Positions 36,180 to 45,189 of a stretch of 64,000 nucleotides of DNA are shown here, piece by piece (position 1 is the stretch's first letter; the number at the start of each line of letters is the position of its first letter). The translations under genes were made by a program, and so were the position numbers. The notes below the pieces were generated by a model. That model made no database searches and was not told the origin of the DNA. It saw nothing but the letters and a program-made list of their open reading frames with translations. The DNA comes from Gnetum montanum (lineage: Eukaryota > Streptophyta > Gnetopsida > Gnetales > Gnetaceae), in contig MNCI01028786.1 of NCBI GenBank assembly GCA_015680685.1, positions 159,153-223,152 of the forward strand, given 5' to 3'.

Positions 36180-36820
36180 AGAGCGCCAAAATCAAACCAG
36201 AGTGCCGGCCGCGCCGTTTGAGCCTGAGCGTCGCGATAAAGAAGCGGGGGAGGTTGACGGGGGTGCCGAACTTGAGGCACCGCAGGAACGCAAAGTGGAG
36301 GCCCTGCAACTTAGACGAGTTGCCAGACTGCACGAAGTAGCGCTCAATCAGATCAGTCCCTCTGGCCCATAACCGCGGCAAAGAGGACTTGGGGACCTGG
36401 CGACTCTGGGTCCAGGGGGAGGGCCCAGGAAAAAACAACTCCGCATCTTCTAACCCTCGGGTAGAGGGTAAAAGGACCTCCCCAGCGGTCAGGGTTCCCA
36501 GACAGCTGGCAATCGAGGACTCGGTGATCCAGATTTCACGCCCTCGAAAGAGAGTGCGGTCGTTGACCCAGTTGGAAAAGAAAGCGTCATCCGCCAGGTC
36601 AGGATCCCCCACCAGCCTCTGCAGCGGCTCTGACCAACCGCACTGGGTCACTAACCGCCAAAGCGCCGCGTTATCCCGAAAAACTACGCAGTCCGGCTCA
36701 AAGGTGGGTGTCTGCCCCATGGTAGCTTCGAATTCTTTCCACGCCACGGCCGCCTGAGAAACCAAACGCGTTGGCGGGGGGCGCGGCAGTTGCTGAAAGA
36801 CGGCGTTGTTGCGTGCCTTC
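36180..36820 (-). pseudogene. Conserved post-zf-RVT block of J-LINE ORF2
   Basis: About 210 residues follow zf-RVT and are conserved in all J-LINE copies. WKEFEATMGQTPTFEPDCVV, DLADDAFFSNWVNDRTLFRG, IWITESSIASCLG, LQGLHFAFLRCLKFGTPVNL and RHSGLILALWRGA are the strongest parts. The pattern (x-RG/HG-x-x-I/V-x-x-T-E/x-x-I-A-x-x-LG, then small-x-V/I-N-L-P/I and a Leu-Ile-x-x-LW/LC motif) recalls the putative plant transposon protein domain found in plant retroelements (Transposase_32/PMD-like). This match is from memory of the family pattern and needs a profile search. Function is unknown. Confidence 0.5.
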
Positions 36821-36926
36821 CACGCTACCCATAAAAGTAGCGTGGCAGGAGAGTCACCCGTCAGACGTCTCGGGGGCAGCATGGCCGCAGCGCGCCACGT
36901 GGCGCGCATGCAGGGGCACTCCACCA

Positions 36927-36990
36927 NNNNNNNNNNNNNNNNNNNNNNNNNNNNNNNNNNNNNNNNNNNNNNNNNNNNNNNNNNNNNNNN
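36927..36990. other. Assembly gap in zf-RVT of copy G
   Basis: 64 Ns interrupt the zf-RVT region between CRHAH (right) and CPCMRATW (left) on the minus strand. Other copies show about 100 extra residues here, so the true missing sequence is longer than 64 bp. Confidence 0.9.
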
Positions 36991-37076
36991 GTGTGAGCGT
37001 GCCGGCAGAGCGCCTGCCAAGGTCTCGAATCACGCACCCCCGAAACCCAAGGCCGATACTTGGTTTTCATGATTCG

Positions 37077-37195
37077 AATCCAGGGGGCGGCGCTCCATGG
37101 GGGTGCGAAAAATGGAGCAGCAATCATTGTTGCCCNAATCCAGGGGGCAGCGCTCCATGGGGGTGCGAAAAATGGAGCAGCAATCATTGTTGCCC
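37077..37195. other. 59-bp duplicated flank around a single N (artefact)
   Basis: 37077-37135 and 37137-37195 are the same 59 bp with one mismatch, separated by an N at 37136. This duplicates part of the LINE ORF2 and breaks the frame. It looks like an unmerged contig overlap. Confidence 0.85.
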
Positions 37196-39419
37196 GACCA
37201 TCAACTCGTCCTCGAAAGAAGTAACCCCCAAACCCCCAGCACTACGGGGCCGCGCGACCCGCTCCCAGCAGACCAGGTGAATTCTACGCCCCCCCTTGCC
37301 CCCCTCCCAGACGAAGGTACGGACAAGAGCATTAACAGCAGAGACGACCGTATTCGGAGGCGTGGCCACGGTTGCCACAAACCTCGCAACCGCCGTGAGG
37401 ATCCCAGTGGCCACCAACAGGCACCCCTTGCGGCTAAGGAACCTGTTCGCCCAGTGGCCCATTCTTCTCTCGATCTTAGCAAGCAGCGGGCCCCACGCCA
37501 TGGCACGGCCCCACCTGAAAAGGGGGAGGCCCAGGTATGTGTCGTTGTACGTGCCGGGCTGGATATTCAGGAGGTGTATCACCCGGTTCTTAACCGCAGC
37601 GTCAACATTGAAGAAGTGGGCGGAGGACTTGGTACGATTGATTTCCAGCCCCACCTCGGCCGCAAGACGGGACAGGGCGACGTTGATACACCGTGCTTGT
37701 GGGACCGCAGCCCTGCTAAACAACATCGTGTCGTCCGCATAGTGTTCGGTCCGGTAGGCCACCCCCACAACGTCAAGACCTTCCACCCCTGAGGTGCTGC
37801 AATACTGCTGCATAAGGTCTATGGCAAGGATGAAAAGGAGGGGCGAGAGCGGGTCCCCCTGCCTCACCCCCCGCCCAGGGGAGGATAGGCCCCATAAACG
37901 CCCCCCCACATCAAAGGAGAAACCTGCGGAGGACTGCATGTGAATGCATAAGCGGACGAACTGCCGATCAAACCCTTTCTGTAACATGATGGACTGCAAA
38001 GCCTCCCAGCTGAGTGTGTCATAAGCCTTGGTGATGTCAAGCTTGAGGCAGAGCCCGGGAAAACCCGTAGTCCGAAGCGAGTGAAACACCTCCTGCATGA
38101 GGAGGATTGGGTCCTGAATTGCCCGGCCATGCACGAACCCCGCCTGGTTGGTCCCCACCAGCTTAGGCATGACCGGCACAAGCCGATGCACCAGTAACTT
38201 GGAGAAGACCCTGATAAGGACATTACACACGCCAATGGGGCGAAAATGCTCGAGGCGGTGTGCATCAGCCTGTTTTGGGATGCACACAATGCGGGAGCAG
38301 TTGAGCTCCCTGCGTACCTGTCTCCTGGCCAACATAAGATTGAACGCATCTAGAATATTGGGCCCTATGATATCTATGAAAGTTTTAAAAAATTCAAGGC
38401 TCCAACCGTCAGGACCTGGCGCTTTGCCACCGAGCATGCTGGTGATCGTCGTAGTGAGCTCCGACCATGAGAAGGGGGCCAACAATCTCACGTTATCTTG
38501 CACGGTCAGCACGCGCTAGATGGGTACCGAGATGGGCGTGGTGGGGCGCTTGGCCCAAATCCCGCCCCAGTACTGCGTCATCTCCTGCGCAATTTGCTTC
38601 GGATCATCAGTGGTCTCGCCTGCACGATTGCAGAGGCAACGGGGTTGACAGCCCCCCCTGGTTTTGGCCATAGCGAAGAAGAATCTGGTCTGTCTGTCCC
38701 CTTCCCTAATCCACCGGACACGGGAGCGCTGCCGCCAGTACGTCTCCTCTTCAAGGTCAAGGGACTGGAGTTGCCGCAACGTGTGCATCTCCTCCACGTG
38801 GAGATCCTCCCCCGCTTCCTGTCGGGCCTGGATCTGGGCAAGCTGGGTGCGAAGCTTCCGGAGACCAGTACGGAAGGAGAACTTCGCCCCCACGGGGAGG
38901 GCCCTGATGGCCCACTTCAGCCGAAGCAAAGCACCTTTGAGGAAATCGCGTGGGTCCCCCCGATCAGGCCGGTAGTTAGCCCAAATCTCCTCCACCAAAG
39001 GCCGCAGCCAAGGCTTGGCTAGCCAGGCCGCCTCGAAACGGAAGGGACGAGGGGCCCTCGGCCTGTCCGGCCCAATCAGGCAGGTAAGCGAACGGTGGTC
39101 GGAGGCCACCCTTTCCTGCCCCACCACACGGATGGAAGAGTGGAGCAGGAGCACTTATGATTTTACATTAGCCTGCTTTGTGATAAATTAAGATCTGATA
39201 GCTGCTTATTATTGTGGCTTTCTTATGAGTTTCAAGCCCACCCTTTTAAAGAAAATGATTGTATCACATGATTGTATTTCATATACCTGTATAGACACAT
39301 ACATAAATTTGATATATCTTCTATTCCTCCATTGTATATCCATCCAATCATCCAATGATGTTTAATTGGAAGTTTTCGATAATTTATATATTTACTTGAT
39401 TTTCTTGGGTGTAATGCAG

Positions 39420-39490
39420 GTTATTATGGATTTGGAAAATGCCAAGCGGCAATTACAAAATGATGTTTCAGAAATAGAGCAATATATTAT
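39420..39490 (+). CDS. MUTS2: MUTS2 exon, linker coiled coil
   Basis: This 71-nt exon lies between acceptor ATGCAG and donor GTGTGT. It encodes VIMDLENAKRQLQNDVSEI and continues to EQYIM. This is the heptad-rich linker between the MutS2 ATPase and its C-terminal domains. Only 229 bp separate it from the next exon, the one short intron in this part of the gene. The donor is GT but not a consensus GTAAGT; the phase-2 join to the next exon supports it. Confidence 0.75.
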
Positions 39491-39719
39491 GTGTGTAGCT
39501 ACGGTGTCTCCTTTTTGGACATGTTCACTTAGCTCTATTCGTACACTTCCGTAATTGATAAAATATTCTTTTTATATGTTAAGAAAACAAAAATGAAAAG
39601 TATCCCATCGCCAGTCTTGCTATATGATGCCGTTTTCTTTTGAAGGTCATATTACTTCTGTCATCAATATACATATCAACCGTTTCATCCAGCACCTTAA
39701 TGTAACATTTCTGTCGTAG

Positions 39720-40042
39720 GGAAGCAAAGGATCTTCATCAAAAGCTTGTGGCTGTTAATGCCCAAGTATTGGAGCATTACGTTTCTCATGAACAACATCT
39801 GAAATATAAAGTTTTGGAAGCTGCAGCAGAAGCACGATCCTCTTTACATAGAATAGTGAGGAAATATCGGCAAAGGAAACATGAATCTCTGAATGATTTT
39901 TCTGCACCATCAGGTAATAGTGTAATGAAGAACTATCAACAAAGGAAACATGAATCTCTGAATGATTCTTTTGCATCATCGGGGAAGGAGGAAAAGATTA
40001 ATGAAAGTGATCTTCTAAAATCTAGAGAAGACCGGTTGTCAG
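39720..40042 (+). CDS. MUTS2: MUTS2 exon, coiled coil with an in-frame tandem duplication
   Basis: This 323-nt exon starts after acceptor TCGTAG and ends at a donor reading TCAG/GTATCA. It encodes a charged helical linker (KDLHQKLVAVNAQVLEHYV, then EAAAEARSSLHRIVRKY) and then a hydrophilic, Ser-rich stretch. A 69-bp period is tandemly repeated in frame: the YRQRKHESLND and YQQRKHESLND blocks are 23 codons apart, at about 39865 and 39934. The first repeat contains an internal CAG/GTAATA that could serve as an alternative donor at about 39914. The 40042 donor was preferred because phase 1 matches the terminal exon. Confidence 0.75.
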
Positions 40043-40729
40043 GTATCATTTATTTAGGATCTTTTCTCTTTCAAAGCATGAACTATTGTTTTGAATCTTT
40101 CAAATATGAAATGTTTTTTGAATTTATACTTTCAAATTTTTGCAATGTAATGAAAATTCTAGAATTAATGCTTGATTATCGTGGTACAAAACTACTCAGT
40201 GATTTTATTTTATTGATCTCTTACTATGATTTGGCCCAAAAATATATGATTTGGGACATTACTCGGTTATATTTTTAGTGCATGATTCGCTTAGTTTGAA
40301 AAGATAATCATGCACGGGCTCAGGTCATGAGCTTTACATTAGTCCCTTTTTTCCCCTCTTTTTTATGTTATCAAGAAGAATATTTCTCGGCTGCAGTTTG
40401 TATGGGAGTGAGTATGGATGACCGACTACAACCACCCCTACAAATTCAGTACAATTTCTTACTAGCAATTAACGAGTACCAGTTGAATATAACTATAGGT
40501 TTTTATAGCACCTATGTTACTTACTATTTTTGTTCTTTCAAATACTATAACACCTTAAAGAAATGCATAGCTAAGAATGGTGGTTATCATTTCCTTCCGC
40601 TAAAGAAGGCTGAGATTAGAAAACAATTGTGTGACTTACTTATTTCAAGTTTCAATACAACCAGCACCAATAGCTATGGTTTGTTGTAATCTTAAGCTTC
40701 CACTGTAACCTGTTGAAAATATAGATTGC
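40043..40729. other. Start of the 16-kb MUTS2 intron, no gene
   Basis: This is AT-rich intron sequence. An open frame of 120 codons at 40327-40689 (+) has no recognisable features and AT-rich codon use. I regard it as chance. Confidence 0.4.
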
Positions 40730-40734
40730 CAATG

Positions 40735-42230
40735 GGACGAAACGATGAGTAGGAGTGGGAGTAGGAGCAATAGCAATAGCAAAAGTGAACATAGCAGCAA
40801 GCGAGCGTAACATTCACAGGTGAACAACGAGTACAATCAAGAGAAGGCTTGTGATAGGAGCAAGGTGGAGAGGAGCAAAGTGAACCAAACTCAGTTGCTA
40901 TAGGGGCAACAAATGAGGGCCATCTAGCAATGGATCTATGGATGGGGTGAACTACAATCTTGTGGAAGTAGCAATTAGGCAATGTGTGGCACTCCTCCTA
41001 CAACCTCATGGTGGCCAAGTGAAGGGGTGTGAAATATAGCTTGTATTCTATGAAGGTAAGCTTAAAATCTATATTTTGCACACTCTTTTAGAGGAGGAGG
41101 AGGCTACACTTCATCTATGTTTGCTAGGGAAGTTTGTGTCCTTAGGATAGTGTCCTCATATAGAGCATCAACACTTGGTGGCCTCTTCACGAGGAGTTTC
41201 ACAAATTGAGGTACAAGTCTTCTTAAGGGATCTTTTGATGTTCATTTTCCAGTCTAAAGAGGACAAAGACAAGGTTCTTGCAAGGGGCTCTTGGTTTTTT
41301 GATGCTAGGGGTCTAGCCCTCATCCACTTGCAACTTGGTGCCCATATTAGCCCCCATATTTTTTATAGAGAACCTATTTGGACTATGGTCCATGGTATGT
41401 CATGGGAAGCTTGGTCTAATGCTTTCTTATGAATCCTAGCAAGTTTTCTTCAGTGATTTCATCATGCTTGATAAGTTCACAGCCTCTCAAAGCTTTATGG
41501 TATTCACAAGGCTTTGCATCTAGAGGAATCTACAAGGTACTAACATCCTATCAAAAATCATTATCCAGATTGGTTCTAGAGCAAAAACACTTGAGTATAA
41601 AAATGTTGCAAACCTACTTAAACTAATGCTACATCCATAAAAGGAGGCTAGCTACTTCTCAACAGGATGACAATAAGGGAATGCAGAATTGGGGAACTGG
41701 CCTATTTGCTAACAAGGGGTCATGGGTGGGGGCTACTAGGCCTTAGGGTTCAAAATCACCAAAGATAAGGCAGCAATGCAGCCTCATCCTTCTATGGTGG
41801 TTACTACTAATAAGTTTGACGTGTTTAGGAAGTTCATGAGTCCTTCAAAACACTCTTTTAAGTCGTTTCGTCAACAGTTGTTAATGGGCCTTTGGAGTCG
41901 GATGGACAAGAGGTGATTCAACCATTACCGGTTGTGGTAGGATTTCCACCTTTGGTTGCCATCAATGGTTAGCACTACGTCTCACCAAAACATTTCCTGC
42001 TTGATCGGTGGTTTATCCCACTACATGGATCTACTTTTTACTGTTTTGTTGGACCAATGCATGTCCTTCAAGTGGTGCACAAATAGCTATTGCTAGAGCC
42101 TTATCCCCAAATGGATGGATTTGCTATCGAAGAAATGTAGAATCTTGGGAGACTTTCTGTCCAGAAAGTGAAAACAAAGGAAATTGGAAAGAATATAGAT
42201 TTGGGTACATAGGGAACTGATGAGCGATGG
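40735..42230 (+). pseudogene. LINE ORF1 of copy J (DUF4283)
   Basis: The frame opens with a Ser/Arg/Asn repeat leader (MSRSGSRSNSNSKSEHSSK at about 40745). It reaches LCLLGKFVSLG at about 41118, then LLMFIFQSKEDKDKVLARGS (about 41230) and IWTMVHGMSWEAW (about 41380). This is the DUF4283 pattern of plant LINE ORF1 and closely parallels the ORF1 of copy D. Frameshifts and stops are common, and the 3' part beyond 41700 is weakly conserved. Confidence 0.6.
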
Positions 42231-43343
42231 AGCAATCCCAAAACTCTACCAAACAAGTCACGAGTGCTAGCACACGACCAAATCATAATCTGCAGATGGA
42301 CAATGTAATTATGCAAGTAATTGATATTAAGCTCGTGATTGTTGTCTTCGCACCTTGAGTTAGTGAAGTCTAAGTGTATGGTTTAACTCACAACGAGGCA
42401 TATGTTATGTGATGTTGTGAGGTTCATTTTACTTCTGAGTGTAAACATAATGGAAATGAAGTTAAATGCTAAATCTAAGTAATGATAAGAATGTAAATCT
42501 ATTCTATCCTATAGTGATGAGCATATGTTCCTAGTTTATCGAACATGCCTTGGACTCATGTAATTGTTACTAGGATTACCAAGTGAATTCACCATTGAGC
42601 AAATCAAGTGAAACCACTACTAGGTCACCAAACAATTACACTTTATTGCTCGAAACCAGTTGTACTCATTCCACTTTACTAATGAGCAAGTAAAATAAAG
42701 TGCTGTGGAAATGTAAATGATTAAACTAAGAAAACATGAAATTATTCTAAGTAAACAAATAAAATTAAGTGGATTCTGCAATGATGGAAAGCAATCTCAA
42801 TCTTTATTGTCGTCATGAACTGCGTCCAAGTACAATTCACTTTAGTAAATATTTTGTCCAACTGCTAAACATCACATTGTAGGCATTCACGCTATTGGTA
42901 ACTAAGAAAACAAACTGCAAGAGTTCCCCTAAGACTTGGAATGAAAAGTTGGTCATGCATCAAGTGTTAGTATTTATAGGGCTGCATGCATCCCAAGACA
43001 TTGTATCAATGATGACAACCATGGGTTACAACATTGTATCTACGACATCATTGTTTTTTTTTTTTTTTTTTTGAGGAAATGTTCGAGAGTAAATTACTGA
43101 AAATAGAGTACAAGATATTACAAAATGTGGGTCAACCACATTGGCCCATGTGGGAGGTGTTTCAACCTCACACCATTGTGCGCAACTGTGCCTCAGCCTT
43201 TTACGTCAAAACACTTTAACCCATACAAGATAGGGGGGGCAACACCCCCCCCCCCCCCCAACAAAAAACCACCCCCAGGGAGGTCAACAACAACACCAAA
43301 TGGGCCCCAAGCCATGTTAGGGGGGTAGAAAACTGCAGACCTG

Positions 43344-44910
43344 CTACGGGCTCGTCAGCAGCCTATGACAGGCGTAGTGTGGCTGTTCCAGTGCATGGAG
43401 AATGTCCAGCGTGTTACGATGGAGCTCCATGTCCACAAAATTGGCAACCTATTGGATTCCTTGTATGGCAGACTCACATTGGTTCTGGTCCTCCACCGAC
43501 GTCCCCCCATCTAGATGGAAATGTGCCGAGGTTTGACAGATGTGGCACCTGAGCTCCCCCCATGTGTAGCCACAATTGATGCCCAGGACAAGGTATGGAC
43601 ATCATCCTGCCCTAAGCCATTGGTGCGCACTCTGTTCATGTGCTTGGTCTAGCTAGCGTTGTCTCTGTGCCTCCTCCTCCTATTCTTGCTCATGCTGGGC
43701 TCTTCCAGCCACCTTGCGCTCTTTGCGGACAATTTCCTCCTGTTCTTGCTTGTGCTGGGCTCTTCCAGCCACCTCGTGCTCTTTGCGGACAGTTTCCTCC
43801 TGCAGCAACTTGTCCCTTACTTGGGCACGGATCTCATCCACGAAACAGGCTCGGGCTGCATCCATCAAAAGGGTTTGTTGCCTAATTCTCTCCTACTCCC
43901 TTTCACGAAAATGGGTTTCCATCTCAGCCCAAGCTTGCGTGAGAGCTTCCTCCCACTTTGCCTCCCACTCTCAGCGCTCAACGTCGCGTGCCGTGGCTGC
44001 GGCCTCCTATGCTGCGGCTACGGCCTCCTATGCCGCTTGTTGTAACGCCTCATCCCTGCTTTCGTTGTGCCCCGAGGTTTTAGGCAGTGACGCCTCCGAT
44101 TCTACCTTGGGGTTTGGGGGCCTTCATCCTCAATGGCTGCGTCTTCTCCTCGTATACGTAACTGCTGGCTGGGTCCACAGACTTTCCCAGGTGGCCAGAG
44201 ACACTGGGTCAGACAGGGGGCCTCCCTATGTGGGGGGGGGGGGCACTCTGCAGCCCCGATGGGTGTTGCCCCCCCGCTGCCCCCCGCCACAAGGCCCAGA
44301 TGAGCCTGGAGTGGTGGCCTCACCTCTATTGTTGCAGGGCCGCCAGAAAAAATCGTGGCAGGCTAACCCTAAGTCCCATTTTAAGACATTTGAGGAAGGC
44401 GAAGTGGATGCTTTGGAGTTTAGACCTGTTGCTAGATTGGACAAAAAATCTGTCCACCAGATCCACTGCTCAAGCCCAGATTTGGGGCAGGGAGGATTTG
44501 GGAACTTGTTTGCTTTGCGTGCGTGGCACCGGCCCGTTGAAGAAAATTTCTGCATCCTGTAGCCCTTGTGCAGATGGTAGAATGACTTCGCCATCGGCCT
44601 GGGCCCCCAGACACCTGGCAATCAAAGACTCAGTGATGATGACCTCTACACCCCAAAAGTAGGTTTGGTCGTTGTGCCAATTAGTGAAAAAAGCATCATA
44701 TGAAAGGCTCGGGTCACCGGCCAGCCGTTGCAGGGTGCCGCTCTAGCTGCACTACTCCACCATTGGCCACAGCTCCTCATCCACTTGGAACGCGACGCAG
44801 TCAGGCTCGTACGTCGGCATGACTCCCATCACTGCCTCAATCTCTTTCCATGCACTTATGACCTGGGAAACCACCAATGGGGGGGAGTCTGTGTTGCTGG
44901 AAGATTGTGC
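43344..44910 (-). pseudogene. ORF2 extension, coiled coil and J-like end of copy E
   Basis: From right to left there are extension blocks (MPTYEPDCVAFQVDEELWPM-like at about 44810; KSFYHLHKGYRMQKFSSTGR at about 44585), a Gly/Pro linker at a G-run (44230-44241), and a coiled coil with a duplicated 60-bp unit (QEEIVRKERKVAGRAQHEQE repeated at about 43680-43800). The J-like end has CPYLVLGINCGYTWGELRCH, SAHFHLDGG (HPD replaced by HLD, 43509-43517) and QQVANFVDMELHRNTLDIL, with a TAG at 43344-43346. A TGA precedes CPY, so this copy is inactive. Confidence 0.7.
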
Positions 44911-45189
44911 AATTTCTCGTCTTCCACGCTACCCATAAAAGTAGCGTGGCCCAAGAGTCGCATGTGAGGCGCATCGGGGGCCCGCACCTGCAGAACGCCA
45001 CATGGTGCACATGTAGGTGCATTCGGAAATGAAGTGTTGCACGGTCTCGAGCACAACGCTACACAGAGGACGGGTGTCATCTAGAATGAGGCCTCATCTG
45101 CGCAAGAGCACCCTAACAGTCAGTGTGTCATTTTGAATTAACCACAAGAACACTTTAATTTTCTCCGGTAGCCACCCCTTCCAAATCTG

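Larger units (their letters stand above)
35087..39150 (-). mobile_element. J-LINE copy G, 4.06 kb, youngest-looking, TSD-bounded
   Basis: This is a minus-strand LINE bounded by the 13-bp target-site duplication GCACTTATGATTT (35074-35086 and 39151-39163), with a poly(T) at the left edge marking its 3' end. It is 5'-truncated in the endonuclease just before the SDH block. The GC-rich body stands out sharply from AT-rich flanks. It carries RT, zf-RVT, extension, coiled coil and J domain in one frame, broken by only a few stops plus gaps. It is tail to tail with copy F, about 190 bp away. Confidence 0.9.
35368..39154 (-). pseudogene. J-LINE ORF2: endonuclease end, RT, zf-RVT, extension, coiled coil, J domain
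   Basis: This is the most readable copy of the fused ORF2. Reading right to left, the endonuclease ends in ERVASDHRSLTCLI (about 39115-39074). RT blocks follow: GGKAPGPDGWSLEFF, LCLKLDITKAYDTLSWEAL, RQGDPLSPLLFILAIDLM and catalytic YADD at 37730-37741. FEDELMVGQQ lies at about 37190. The zf-RVT zone is cut by an N gap (36927-36990). ATLLLWVAWKARNNAVF begins the extension, which ends at about 36190. A Glu/Arg/Gln coiled coil covers about 36010-35640, and the J domain 35371-35625. All segments before and after the stops at 38516-38518 (TAG) and 35875-35877 (TAG) are in the same frame. A further TGA near 37184 abuts an assembly duplication. Confidence 0.85.

Noticed and set aside
35656-36372. 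238-codon open frame on the plus strand
   Set aside because: It is antisense to the LINE coiled coil. Its Leu/Ser/Pro richness is the mirror of Glu/Arg codons, with no conservation of its own.
40327-40689. 120-codon plus-strand open frame after the MUTS2 exon
   Set aside because: It lies in the 16-kb intron and has no domain. The exon at 39720 joins in phase to 56141 without it.
43680-43868. Independent small coiled-coil gene
   Set aside because: The frame is the coil segment of LINE copy E, flanked by its extension and J-like end.
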